The notes below the pieces were generated by a model, which did no database searches, was not told the origin of the DNA, and saw nothing but the letters and a program-made list of their open reading frames with translations. The translations under genes and the position numbers were made by a program. This document shows, piece by piece, positions 1-7,525 of a DNA stretch of 10,579 nucleotides; the stretch's first letter is position 1, and every line of letters begins with the position of its first letter. Origin of the DNA: Deltaproteobacteria bacterium. Lineage in GTDB: Bacteria; Desulfobacterota; Binatia; UBA9968. The DNA is taken from assembly GCA_021323355.1 (NCBI GenBank), contig JAJONK010000147.1, forward strand, positions 1 to 10,579, read 5' to 3'.

Positions 1-725
1 GTCGCAACTTCCCATCTGACTGCATCGAGAGCTTTTTTATGATCGTCTTCCACCGAACAGTTGATGATCTGCGCGACTTGGAAGCGAGAAAAGTCGCGCG
101 CGGCCTTTTCCGCCGAATCCTTAACAATTCTTAACGCATTGACGGTGTATTCCGGCGAGCACACGGCGTTAAGGACAACTCCGTCGGCAATCTCTCCGGC
201 TAAACGCAAGCCAACTGTTGCGGTGGCGGGAAGATAGATTGGAATATTTGAACGGATCGGCTTCCATCCCAAACCGACATTATCAAAATTCACATACTTA
301 CCATGGTACGAGCACTTCTCGCCTTTGAGCAGTAAGCGAATCGATTCGACATAATCCCTTAGCACCTCCGTAGGCGTCGCCCCGATATCCTGAGGCAAAG
401 CGTGGACGCGCGCATGGCTTTTAGTGCAAGCTCCAGGGGCGATGGTCATGCGCCCGCCGGTCAATTCGTCCAAAGTCGCCAGCGACTGCGCCATCACTAC
501 CGGACCGCGCAAGCGCACGATTTGAGTAGTTCCTAACTTCAGCTTTTTCGTCGCCAATCCGATTGCGGCAAGCGAGCTCACCGAATCGCGCATCAACTCG
601 ATGGTCTCCGAGAAAAAAGCCATTTCAAAGCCGCGCTCCTCAGCCTGCTGCATGACCTCGGCCATCTCTCTAACGTTGGTAAACTTGCCGTACCCGAGTG
701 CATAACCAACTCTACCTTGCGCCAT
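1..725 (-). CDS. LLM-class flavin/F420-dependent oxidoreductase, C-terminus beyond window edge
   Basis: The reading frame starts at an ATG (725-723) and stays open for 241 codons to the left edge, so the C-terminal part, perhaps 80-100 residues, is missing. An AAAGGAG ribosome site lies at 738-732. The protein begins MAQGRVGYALGYGK and has the usual luciferase-like pattern: an early Ala/Glu-rich helix ending in ERGFEMAFFSE (30-40), a strand KLKLGTTQIV (61-70), then TLDELTGGRMTIAPGA (84-99), equivalent to the family signature TLDxLSGGRxxLGxGxG. This fold is a TIM barrel that binds FMN or F420 and oxidises or reduces small organic substrates (family knowledge). The substrate cannot be read from the sequence. 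It lies 256 bp downstream of the family-5 binding protein on the same strand and may be cotranscribed or have its own promoter. There is no signal peptide, so it is cytoplasmic. Confidence 0.9.
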   Translation of the reverse strand, partial: MAQGRVGYALGYGKFTNVREMAEVMQQAEERGFEMAFFSETIELMRDSVSSLAAIGLATKKLKLGTTQIVRLRGPVVMAQSLATLDELTGGRMTIAPGACTKSHARVHALPQDIGATPTEVLRDYVESIRLLLKGEKCSYHGKYVNFDNVGLGWKPIRSNIPIYLPATATVGLRLAGEIADGVVLNAVCSPEYTVNALRIVKDSAEKAARDFSRFQVAQIINCSVEDDHKKALDAVRWEVA

Positions 726-731
726 TAAAAA

Positions 732-738
732 CTCCTTT
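732..738 (-). promoter_or_regulatory. Ribosome binding site of the LLM oxidoreductase
   Basis: AAAGGAG on the minus strand, 6 nt before the ATG at 725. It fixes the start of the gene that runs off the left edge. Confidence 0.7.
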
Positions 739-783
739 CAGGTATCGCATGTATCCCTGATGATCGGATTAGATCGAGCAAAA

Positions 784-824
784 ATTATAGTCTGATTCCT
801 AAACGAACGCGACTGGGCTGTCAA
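784..824 (-). promoter_or_regulatory. Possible promoter upstream of the LLM oxidoreductase
   Basis: On the minus strand a perfect TATAAT lies at 789-784, which would start transcription about 50 nt before the ATG at 725. A perfect TTGACA lies at 824-819, but the 29-nt spacing is too long for the two to work as one sigma70 promoter. At normal spacing the -35 would be a poor match. So the -10 is good and the -35 is doubtful. The site sits in the 256-bp gap after the preceding gene, where an internal promoter would be expected. Confidence 0.3.
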
Positions 825-981
825 CGCAGGGAATTTACGTCGGCGGGAAAGAAGGCCGAAACGCGACGCGGCACCTGATTGGGCTCATGAGATCAACGTG
901 CAGCTTGTCCAACAAGCGATGGGTTGGTTGCCCGAGCAAATCGGTTGGGTATACGGATCGTCTGGCCCGGCCCTACATCTT

Positions 982-2499
982 CTACTTCACTTTCATATTC
1001 CATCCATATATACGCTCGCTCGGTAACGGCCGATAGTCGACATTTTTAGCCATGCCGAACAGCAGCTGGTGACGCCAGAGAAAATGCGCCGGTGCTTCTT
1101 CTGTAATGAGGCTCATCACCTGGCCGAGAACTTTCTTGCGTTTCGCCGGGTCGAAGGCTTGCCGCTCCGCCGAGAGTAGTTCGTCCACCTTCGGATTCGA
1201 ATATCCAATACGGGGCGATCCTCCGGTTTCAAAATATTGGGATAAGGCGGCGCTAGGATCAACCACACCGCCGCGACCCATGTAATAGAACGGCACCTTG
1301 CCATTTTGCACGTTGGCCCAAAGCGTCGCCCATTCCGGGGTCAAAAGCTTGGTCCTGATGCCTACCGCGTTGAGCATCGGCACCATCGCCTCAGTCAGCT
1401 GTTTGTCCAACGTGTATCGCCCTACGGGAGTTTGCAGTTCTACATCGACTCCGTTGGGATAACCCGCTTGCTTTAGCAGCTCCTTGGCCTTTTCCGGGTT
1501 GTAGGTGTACTTCGGTTGCAGATTGGGATCGTAGCCGTATTGTCCGACACCGATCGGTCCATCGAGTCGCGACGCTTCTCCGCGGAGGATCGTCTTGATG
1601 AGAGTGTCCCTATCGATCGCGTAAGCCACCGCCTGGCGCACCAGCTTGTTATCCCAAGGTTTGACCTTCGGCATCATCCCCAAAAACATGATTTCTGCGG
1701 TATGAAAAGTGGTGATCTTATGACTAGGGCTTCTCTCGACGCGCTCGCGTAAATGAGGGGGCACGAACTGCGCGATCTGGATTTCGTTATTGAGCAAGGC
1801 GGTAACCCGCTGTTCGGGCTCCCGCATGATGCGAAAAACAATTTCGTCAGGAGCCTGTTTGTATTGTTTCCACATCGGATGGCTGGGATCTTTGCCGATC
1901 ACCAGCCGCTGCCCGGGAATTAGCTCGCGAAACTTGAACGGACCGGCGCCTACCGGATATTGGCGATCAGCAACCTCCGGCCCGTATTTGTCATAGATCG
2001 CCTTGTTGGTAATCATGATCCGATCGAACAGATAATCGAGCAGCGGAGCCGTCGGCTCCTTAGTGGTAATTCTCACAGTGTGTTTATCGATGACCACCTC
2101 GCTGGCGATGGCAGCGATGTTCTGGCGCTGCTTGCTTAACGGATCGGTGCGGATTCGATTGATTGAATGCACGACATCCTCGGCGGTGAGCGGCGCACCG
2201 TTGTGAAATTTGATATCCTTGCGCAGGTGAAAAATCCAGTTCTTGGGATCCTTAACTTCCCAACGATCGACCAATAAGCCAACCGGCTGGCCTTTGTCGA
2301 AATCATACGTGCCGAGACAACCCAACACCTGGCACCAAACGCTATACATCAGCGAAACACTGTCAGCGTACGGATTGAAGGTATCCATGGTTTCGGTAAC
2401 GCCGATGGAGATGCGCGTCTCTGCCGCCTGAAGCAGTTGTTTCGGAGCGGCAATGACGAACACGGCGAGAAGGACAACGGCTATCGATCGTCGTTTCAT
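982..2499 (-). CDS. ABC transporter substrate-binding protein, family 5 (DppA/OppA-like)
   Basis: This is a 505-residue secreted solute-binding protein of the SBP_bac_5 family, which captures peptides, nickel, opines or other small organics for an ABC importer. The N-terminus is a Sec signal: MKRR, a hydrophobic stretch (residues 7-18), and a likely cleavage near residue 25-26 (QA/AETR). Family hallmarks are NWIFHLRKDIKFHNGAPL (87-104) leading into TAEDVVHSINRI (105-116), VGAGPFKF (183-190), and VRQAVAYAIDRDTLI (287-301). Length is normal for the family and no break is seen. A GGAGGG ribosome site precedes the ATG. It starts 18 bp after the stop of the upstream NMT1-type gene, so the two are almost certainly cotranscribed. 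No permease or ATPase gene accompanies it, so its transporter must be elsewhere or the protein acts alone. The ligand is unknown. Confidence 0.93.
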   Translation of the reverse strand: MKRRSIAVVLLAVFVIAAPKQLLQAAETRISIGVTETMDTFNPYADSVSLMYSVWCQVLGCLGTYDFDKGQPVGLLVDRWEVKDPKNWIFHLRKDIKFHNGAPLTAEDVVHSINRIRTDPLSKQRQNIAAIASEVVIDKHTVRITTKEPTAPLLDYLFDRIMITNKAIYDKYGPEVADRQYPVGAGPFKFRELIPGQRLVIGKDPSHPMWKQYKQAPDEIVFRIMREPEQRVTALLNNEIQIAQFVPPHLRERVERSPSHKITTFHTAEIMFLGMMPKVKPWDNKLVRQAVAYAIDRDTLIKTILRGEASRLDGPIGVGQYGYDPNLQPKYTYNPEKAKELLKQAGYPNGVDVELQTPVGRYTLDKQLTEAMVPMLNAVGIRTKLLTPEWATLWANVQNGKVPFYYMGRGGVVDPSAALSQYFETGGSPRIGYSNPKVDELLSAERQAFDPAKRKKVLGQVMSLITEEAPAHFLWRHQLLFGMAKNVDYRPLPSERIYGWNMKVK

Positions 2500-2517
2500 A
2501 AACCCTCCGTCGAAATT

Positions 2518-3336
2518 TTACTTCCATAGCTGTTTATAAAATCCCTGGTTATCTAACTCCTTGACGAAGCGATCGTCGTAAAAAGCTTCGGGCTTCGCGT
2601 CTTTGGCTTTAGGGTTTCTAGCCGCCGCTTGATTCAATACCTCCTGGATACCCTCCACCAGATCAGTATTGGCGTTGATAAACGATCGGCGTGCCATAAA
2701 AGCATCGTGCGGAAAGTAAACGCCGGCCTTACCCATATTCATTAATACTCGCGCGCCGGCCTCTTCGGCCCGAAGATTGGTTGGGCTAGAAAAGGGAGCA
2801 GCGACGATGGTCCGAGTACGCAACATTGCCGCGGCAGCAAAGAGATCGCCTGTTTGTATAAGGGTCACATCCTTTCCAGGTTCAAGCCCTTGCTTACGCA
2901 AAACGTAGCGCATCGTAAAATCGGTAGAGGAACCGAAACGGGTGACTCCAACCGTTTTGCCGCGTAAGTCGTCGATCGTTTTAATGTCCGGTAAAGCCAT
3001 GATGTAAAAGGCCGGAACTTTGACCATCGACCCGAACATAATGACGTCCGCTCCACCCAGGCTCGCATCGACAGCGGCACTCCCCGCGGCCCCGGCAATT
3101 GGCAGCTCGCCTCCCAACATGGCTTGCACCATCAGTGATCCCGAAGCGATCAGCACCAATTGAGATTCAATGTCGTACTTCTCGAATATCTTTCCCTCTT
3201 GAGCTACCCAGAGACCCGCGAAAACTCCGCTAGCACTCGAGTAGCCGTGTGCCAAGCGATCCCTCGCAATCGACAAATCTGGCAACGCCGTGATAAAAGT
3301 CAGGGTCAAAATAGCCATTTGAATTCGTTTGTTCAC
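2518..3336 (-). CDS. NMT1/SsuA-type ABC substrate-binding protein, probably internally shortened
   Basis: This is a 272-residue periplasmic-type binding protein. It starts at GTG (3336-3334) with AAGGAG six bases upstream. The signal peptide covers about residues 1-24 (MNKRIQMAIL..., cleavage near LSIA/RDR). Family features are VFAGLWVAQEGKIFEKYDIE (38-57), the pocket stretch SGSLMVQAMLGGELPIAGAAG (65-85), DLRGKTVGVTRFGSSTDF (123-140) and LEPGKDVTLIQTGD (151-164). The C-terminus (EGIQEVLNQAAARNPKAK and on to the end) also looks like the usual end of this group. The total is some 50-60 residues shorter than the roughly 325-330 I would expect, and the missing stretch appears to lie near residue 227 (around 2650-2665). 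The two-lobed fold may therefore be incomplete. This is the first gene of the minus-strand set, 18 bp ahead of the family-5 binding protein. The ligand is unknown. Confidence 0.85.
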   Translation of the reverse strand: MNKRIQMAILTLTFITALPDLSIARDRLAHGYSSASGVFAGLWVAQEGKIFEKYDIESQLVLIASGSLMVQAMLGGELPIAGAAGSAAVDASLGGADVIMFGSMVKVPAFYIMALPDIKTIDDLRGKTVGVTRFGSSTDFTMRYVLRKQGLEPGKDVTLIQTGDLFAAAAMLRTRTIVAAPFSSPTNLRAEEAGARVLMNMGKAGVYFPHDAFMARRSFINANTDLVEGIQEVLNQAAARNPKAKDAKPEAFYDDRFVKELDNQGFYKQLWK

Positions 3337-3378
3337 GTTGATCTCCTTCTCTCTCGATCGATCCGACCGGCAGTTAAG

Positions 3379-3408
3379 AAGCTAGACGCAAATTGGAGTA
3401 TGTGTCAA
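3379..3408 (-). promoter_or_regulatory. Likely sigma70-type promoter of the minus-strand binding-protein operon
   Basis: On the minus strand a perfect TTGACA (3408-3403) is followed after 18 nt by TAGCTT (3384-3379), a 3-of-6 match to the -10 consensus. Transcription would begin near 3372, about 36 nt before the GTG start of the NMT1-type gene. It lies in the divergent spacer between the two oppositely oriented binding-protein genes. No operator is obvious. Confidence 0.4.
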
Positions 3409-3500
3409 ATTACTTTTTGCAGAAGCACTGAGTGATACGACCTCTCTGCCTCTTCTAAACGATTCGAGTATTATGGGATGTCTCCATTCCTGACCAACTC

Positions 3501-3516
3501 ACGGAGGCAATTTGTG
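3501..3516 (+). promoter_or_regulatory. Ribosome binding site and GTG start of the TctC-like gene
   Basis: ACGGAGG at 3501-3507 stands 6 nt before an in-frame GTG at 3514. An upstream ATG at 3478 in the same frame has no comparable site, so GTG is preferred. This also gives a signal peptide of normal length. Confidence 0.6.
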
Positions 3517-4604
3517 ACATCTGGACGGCGATTTTTAGAAAATAAATTCCTGTCAACTTACTTCGCATTTGGGCTCGCACTCGGGCTGATCCTTCTGCTA
3601 GCGAATTGCCAGCCCGCTCATGCCCAGGATTTCTACAAAGACAGGATCATTCGTTTTATTGTCGGACAAGCCGCCGGCGGCGGTTACGACACTTACACGC
3701 GCACCGTCGCGCGTCACATGATTAAACATCGCGTCACATGATTAAACATATCCCGGGACATCCAGCGATCACGGTAGAAAACATGACTGGAGCCGGAAGT
3801 TTGGTGGCGGCGAATTACATTTATAATAACGCCAAACCCGATGGCTTGACCATTGCAAACTGGAACAGTGCCTTCGTTCTGAATCAGGCCCTCGGTGATC
3901 ACAACGTTCGCTTCGATGCGCGCAAGTTCGGCTGGATCGGCGCGCCGAGCAAGGGCGTTCCAGTGTGTCTAATTATGGGATTTACCGGCCTCAAGACATT
4001 TGAGGACATAAGCAAATCAGAAAACCCGATCAAAATCGGCGGCACCGCACCGGGTTCGCACAGTATTGATTTGCCGCTGATGCTTAATAAGATGCTCGGC
4101 ACCAAGTTTAGCGTTGTCTCCGGCTACCAGGGCACGGCACAGATCCGCTTAGCCATGCAGCGCCGCGAAGTGGACGGCCAGTGCACGAACTGGGACTCGG
4201 TCATCTCGACCCAGAGAGACTTGTTGGACGCAAAAGGTGAAGACAAAATGATGCCGTTTTTAGTTCATTCGCGGCTTGCGGATGCAGAGTTGGCGAACGT
4301 GCCGCTGTTCAACGCCGTCCTTAAGGATCCAAATCATTTAAACACCTATAAGGCTTACATGGCGCAGATGGAGTATCAGCGCCCGCTGACGGTGGCCCCG
4401 GGAACACCTAAAGACCGGCTGGGAATCCTACGCCACGCCTTTAAGGCGACGCTGGCCGACGCGGAGTTCCTCGCCGAGGCGAAAAAAGCCAAGTTGGACG
4501 TGACTTATGTGTCCGGTGAGGAGATCGAGAAGATTGTTAACGAGGTTCTCTCGATTTCACCCAAGATAAAGGAGAATTTGCAGTACCTTTCCCAAGCAAA
4601 ATAA
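3514..4604 (+). pseudogene. TctC/Bug-type tripartite tricarboxylate receptor, frameshifted by a 20-bp tandem duplication
   Basis: The two frames together encode one periplasmic receptor of the tripartite tricarboxylate transporter (Bug/TctC) family, which binds carboxylates and small organics for a TctAB membrane pair. From GTG 3514 the first frame gives a signal peptide (hydrophobic LALGLILLLANC, AHAQ cleavage) and mature FYKDRIIRFIVGQAAGGGYD, the family's first ligand-binding loop. It stops at 3739-3741 after 75 residues. The second frame carries the rest, including HPAITVENMTGAGS, IKIGGTAPGSHSID and a normal C-terminus at 4604. Removing one copy of the 20-bp repeat (3710-3729 = 3730-3749) joins them as TVARHMIKHIPGHPAITVEN, which is the expected family sequence, and gives a 356-residue protein. 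As read, the gene is broken; an assembly error is possible. It is followed after 36 bp by the amidohydrolase. No TctA or TctB gene is present. Confidence 0.85.
3710..3749 (+). repeat. Exact 20-bp tandem duplication
   Basis: Two adjacent identical 20-base copies, 3710-3729 and 3730-3749, begin CGCGTCACATG and end TTAAACAT. Identity ends sharply on both sides. Twenty is not a multiple of three, so the second copy breaks the TctC-like reading frame, and deleting either copy restores it. Confidence 0.95.
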
Positions 4605-4640
4605 CTAAGAGGCCAACTTTAACGAAAACAAGGAGATGAT

Positions 4641-5762
4641 ATGGCCAAGAGAGGTTTTAAGGTGATGGATTCCGATATGCACGTCTTTGAGCCTGCCGAT
4701 CTCTGGCAGCGTTATATCGATCCGGAATTTGCCGATCGCGCGCCGGTTGGGCTTAATCGATCGTTCCGAGATTTAGGGATCAAAGTAGAGGGCAAGGTTC
4801 TACCGATTCCGAGAAACCCCGAGAATCCAGCTCTAGCGAAATACCGCCATGATTTTTTTTCAGAAAAGTATGGCGATGCCGGAAAGCGAAATTTCGACAG
4901 TGTTTCTCAAATTCAAGCCATGAACAAGGAAGGGCTCGACGTGGCCGTCCTTTTCCCCACTCGCGGCCTTTGTGTCTTAGGAATCGATGGACTTGATCCG
5001 GAGTTGGCCGCTGCCATCGCTCGAGCCTACAACGACTGGCTGCACGACTTTACGCAGGCTGCGCCGGATCGCATGTACGGCGTCGCCATGGTCGCGCCGC
5101 ATGATGTCAGCTCAGCCGTGCAGGAGCTTCGACGCACCGTTAAAGAATACCGTTTCCGCGGTATCTTTATCCGTCCTAACCACGTAAACGGTCGCAAATG
5201 GAGCGATCCGTATTATGATCCATTATGGGCTGAATGCGAAAAGATGAATCTGCCGGTCGGCTTTCATGAAGCGGGTAGAGTTTACCTGCCGCAACCTGCC
5301 ATGTTCCAGTTTTGTTCCACCTTTTCGATGTTCAATACCTTCGGCTTCCCATTCGCCAACATGCTTGCCTGTGGCGACATGATCTTCGGCGGCGTGATGG
5401 AGCGGTTCGCCAAACTGAAGGTTGCCTTCTTGGAGGGGAATTGCTCCTGGGCGCCCTGGTTGCTATGGCGCATGGGTGAATACGCGGAGACCACAGGTAA
5501 AGCCGAATACCCCTACCTCAGTTTGACGCCGCTGGAATACTTTCAACGGCAGTGCTACGGCGCGGTGGAATGCGACGAAATCACGGCCAAGCACATTCCC
5601 GAATATGGTCTTGAGGACAACATGGTGTTTTCGACAGACTATCCGCACCTCGATGTGAAGTATCCCAACGCCGTCGATACTTTTCTTGAATTGCCGTTCT
5701 CCGAATCAACAAAGCGCAAATACCTGTGGGACAACTGCGCGCGAATGTATAACTTTGATTAG
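4641..5762 (+). CDS. Amidohydrolase-2 family metal-dependent hydrolase/decarboxylase (ACMSD-like)
   Basis: This is a 373-residue cytoplasmic TIM-barrel enzyme. AAGGAG at 4630-4635 precedes the ATG. The N-terminus carries the metal-site pattern VMDSDMHVFEP (8-18) with D12 and H14. Barrel features follow: FRGIFIRPN (172-180), LPVGFHEAG (204-212) with H209 as a probable metal ligand, FLEGNCSWAPWLLWRMGEY (263-281), a signature stretch of the family, and MVFSTDYPHLDVKYPN (328-343), where D333 is the likely catalytic aspartate. The end WDNCARMYNF matches the usual DNAxRLY tail. Length and order look complete. Relatives include aminocarboxymuconate-semialdehyde decarboxylase and other (de)carboxylases or hydrolases of aromatic-derived acids (family knowledge). 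The substrate here is unknown. It lies 36 bp after the TctC-like receptor, so the pair probably couples uptake of an organic acid to its breakdown (inference). Confidence 0.92.
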   Translation: MAKRGFKVMDSDMHVFEPADLWQRYIDPEFADRAPVGLNRSFRDLGIKVEGKVLPIPRNPENPALAKYRHDFFSEKYGDAGKRNFDSVSQIQAMNKEGLDVAVLFPTRGLCVLGIDGLDPELAAAIARAYNDWLHDFTQAAPDRMYGVAMVAPHDVSSAVQELRRTVKEYRFRGIFIRPNHVNGRKWSDPYYDPLWAECEKMNLPVGFHEAGRVYLPQPAMFQFCSTFSMFNTFGFPFANMLACGDMIFGGVMERFAKLKVAFLEGNCSWAPWLLWRMGEYAETTGKAEYPYLSLTPLEYFQRQCYGAVECDEITAKHIPEYGLEDNMVFSTDYPHLDVKYPNAVDTFLELPFSESTKRKYLWDNCARMYNFD

Positions 5763-5892
5763 CAAAGAGGCCTTGGGGTTATCTGCTAAACTGCATTGAA
5801 GAGGATCAGAAACGTTGATCGTTAATCGCGAAACTAGCTTTAAACACTGCTGGTGGCTATTTTAGACTAGCGAACGAGAATGAGATCTTCCG

Positions 5893-6126
5893 TCAGCGAC
5901 TTTGGATGATAACGCCACACTCCTCGCAGCGGTACCGGGCAACGCCGCTCTTTTCCTCGACCAATTCCTCGAACTCGTATTGCTTTAATCCCGAGGTATC
6001 GAAACATTCCGGACAGAAACCATCTTTCAAATCGTCGCGAGGAATGGTCAAATGACACTGGCGGCAGCGCAGTCGACTTGCAGGCTCAGGCAGTAACTCG
6101 AGCGTGGTGTGGGAGCAGGATGACAT
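5893..6126 (-). CDS. Small zinc-ribbon protein with three CxxC pairs
   Basis: I prefer the ATG at 6126, giving 77 residues. A longer in-frame start at 6267 would put most of its extra sequence inside the monooxygenase gene, and that extension looks like noise. The protein has CRQC (21-24) and CPEC (38-41), a classic zinc ribbon, plus a third pair CEEC (67-70) near the end and C4/H6 at the start. The middle is acidic (FEELVEEKSG). Such proteins bind nucleic acid or protein partners or act as small metal-binding adaptors; nothing here decides which. It begins 23 bp after the stop of the monooxygenase on the same strand, so the two are likely cotranscribed. A weak GGAAG sits very close to the start, suggesting that translation depends partly on coupling. 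There is no signal peptide or membrane segment. Confidence 0.7.
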   Translation of the reverse strand: MSSCSHTTLELLPEPASRLRCRQCHLTIPRDDLKDGFCPECFDTSGLKQYEFEELVEEKSGVARYRCEECGVIIQSR

Positions 6127-6149
6127 TCTTCCAGTTGTAGACGTCTGAT

Positions 6150-6455
6150 TTAGCTCTTCTCCGACTGCTGGATGACTTCGTGCATTTCGAAGACATTGGG
6201 GCCGGCAAATATCTCGGCTCGCGGCCGGTTGCTGTGCGCTTCCTGAAACTCTTTGCTGTCGGTCCACCGTCGAAAGGATGCCTCGTCTTGCCAGTGGGTG
6301 AGCACGATGTAGTAGTCGCTCTTGATCGGCCGCAAAATCTCAAGCCGAATGAATCCAGGCATTTTGTCCACTAGTCCCGCTCTACCGGCGAATCGTTCTT
6401 CAAATTCTTTTTCGAAACCCTGGGAGACCTGAATTCTATTCGATACTACGAGCAT
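6150..6455 (-). CDS. Antibiotic-biosynthesis-monooxygenase fold protein, IsdG/HmoA-like
   Basis: This 101-residue protein of the dimeric alpha-beta-barrel ABM family starts MLVVSNRIQV. AGAGG at 6465-6461 gives a good ribosome site. The family includes cofactor-free quinol monooxygenases and heme-degrading IsdG/IsdI/HmoA enzymes. The three residues used by IsdG (Asn7, Trp67, His77) have equivalents here: N6 in SNR, W64 in SFRRW, and H74 in QEAHSNR, with an FEERF segment (18-22) like the ERF of IsdG. This favours a heme-degrading role, but small ABM proteins are often misassigned and the alignment is by eye. The HWQDEASFRRW stretch (54-64) is typical of the family. It is the first gene of a pair with the zinc-ribbon protein. 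No heme transporter is nearby. Confidence 0.85.
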   Translation of the reverse strand: MLVVSNRIQVSQGFEKEFEERFAGRAGLVDKMPGFIRLEILRPIKSDYYIVLTHWQDEASFRRWTDSKEFQEAHSNRPRAEIFAGPNVFEMHEVIQQSEKS

Positions 6456-6736
6456 AATTACCTCTACTGTGCCAGGAAGTTCTCGAAGAGCACTTCGAGT
6501 TGTCCAAGAACATATGCCTCCGCTGACCCATCTATGCGAAGATGGAAATTGAACGGGCGAACTGTCTCAGTCATAGCCGCTTTTTACTGACTTTTCAAAA
6601 TCTCCTGACTAGAGCTGCCGCCATGTTTTCGTGCAGATTGTTGGTGTGCCGACCTGGTAGAGCAGAAGGGACTCTGCGATCGCGTGAAGGAACTTGCCTG
6701 CAAGAGAGCGCGAAAATGACGCCCGGAAGAAGATCT

Positions 6737-7525
6737 CTACCTCGCGGAGATCGCTGGTCGATCGCGCAATACGTTAGTGACGGCTACTGAGCGGGCCAGA
6801 ACTTTCAACGCGTCCAGCCCTACTTCTAAGGCGATGCCGGGAATAGCTCGATAACGGCGGGTGATTCTATATTCTGTATCACCCAATTCCGTTAATAGAT
6901 AATTTTGCGCCGCGGCAATCGCCCCTCTTTGCGCCGCCACCATTTCTTTGCTGAGAGGCCCTTCCGGGCTCCATGGTGTTTTCAAGCCAACTAGCACAAG
7001 GACTGCGCCTGAGTTCGCTGCCTCGATGAAAAGGTCGGTTGGAACCACTCCAGGAGTCAGCGGCGGGTCTTTAACCGGTGTCTTCGTCGAGGTCCCCTCG
7101 ATTTCACCCGGGGATGCCGCGGGGTTAATCGGGCGATCGGGCAAGACATTGCTGACGCTGTTGGATTTCCTGAGCACCGCCAATGCATCGTTCCCCACCT
7201 CCAAGGCAATCCCGGGGATCGAGTCATAAACGCGAACGATCCTGAACTCTGTGCCGGATAACTGGGTAAGCAGATCGTTCTGCGCCAATCCAATGGCCTG
7301 ACGTTGGGTGACGATCTCATTCTCTGTTAGCGTCCCTTCTAGGGTCCAGGGAACGTTCAGGCCAACGAGCACAAGTACTTTCCCGGCATTCGCCGCCTGA
7401 TTGGCAAGTTCATCTGGAACTTTGTCGGTCTCGGCCGATGCGACGACGGGCCAGATACAAATGGCGGCAACGAAAATTAGCAAGGATCGCTTAACCGGAG
7501 ATCTGCTGTAGATTCGGTTTCCCAT
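6737..7525 (-). CDS. Secreted protein with two subtilisin-propeptide (inhibitor I9-like) domains and no protease domain
   Basis: I choose ATG 7525 (GAGGA seven bases upstream) over the ATG at 7555, because it gives 262 residues with a well-formed signal peptide (VKRSLLIFVAAICIWPVVASA, cleavage after about 31). The mature protein is two copies of an ~87-residue unit, residues 46-132 and 171-257, joined by a Pro/Thr-rich linker. By hand count about 53 of 87 positions are identical. Each copy has VLVLVGL, PW..EG.L, QR.AI..AQ, LLT.L, R..Y, IPGIALEVG, DAL.VL and NVL.DRP. This is the pattern I know from the N-terminal propeptides of secreted S8 (subtilase) proteases, which fold the protease and inhibit it. 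Here the protein ends straight after the second copy and no S8 catalytic domain is present in the window. A free-standing inhibitor or chaperone is a fair inference; a propeptide-derived domain with another role is the alternative. Confidence 0.75.
   Translation of the reverse strand: MGNRIYSRSPVKRSLLIFVAAICIWPVVASAETDKVPDELANQAANAGKVLVLVGLNVPWTLEGTLTENEIVTQRQAIGLAQNDLLTQLSGTEFRIVRVYDSIPGIALEVGNDALAVLRKSNSVSNVLPDRPINPAASPGEIEGTSTKTPVKDPPLTPGVVPTDLFIEAANSGAVLVLVGLKTPWSPEGPLSKEMVAAQRGAIAAAQNYLLTELGDTEYRITRRYRAIPGIALEVGLDALKVLARSVAVTNVLRDRPAISAR
6864..7499 (-). repeat. Intragenic duplicated propeptide-like units
   Basis: The two copies of the ~87-residue unit within the secreted protein are offset by 125 residues. 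Coordinates approximate the gene span holding signal peptide end, unit one, linker and unit two. The protein copies are about 60% identical, so the duplication is old rather than recent. Confidence 0.6.

Noticed and set aside
819..824. Perfect TTGACA paired with the TATAAT at 784-789
   Set aside because: The 29-nt spacing is too wide for one sigma70 promoter, so only the -10 is counted.
3478..3513. ATG at 3478 as the start of the TctC-like gene
   Set aside because: It has no ribosome site and adds a polar extension before the signal peptide. The GTG at 3514 has a good site at proper distance.
6127..6267. Longer N-terminus for the zinc-ribbon protein
   Set aside because: The extra 47 residues lie mostly inside the monooxygenase gene in another frame and look random. 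The 77-residue start after the upstream stop fits better.
6542..6790. 82-codon plus-strand frame between the monooxygenase and the propeptide-like gene
   Set aside because: There is no ribosome site, the composition is poor, and it runs into the end of the opposite-strand gene.
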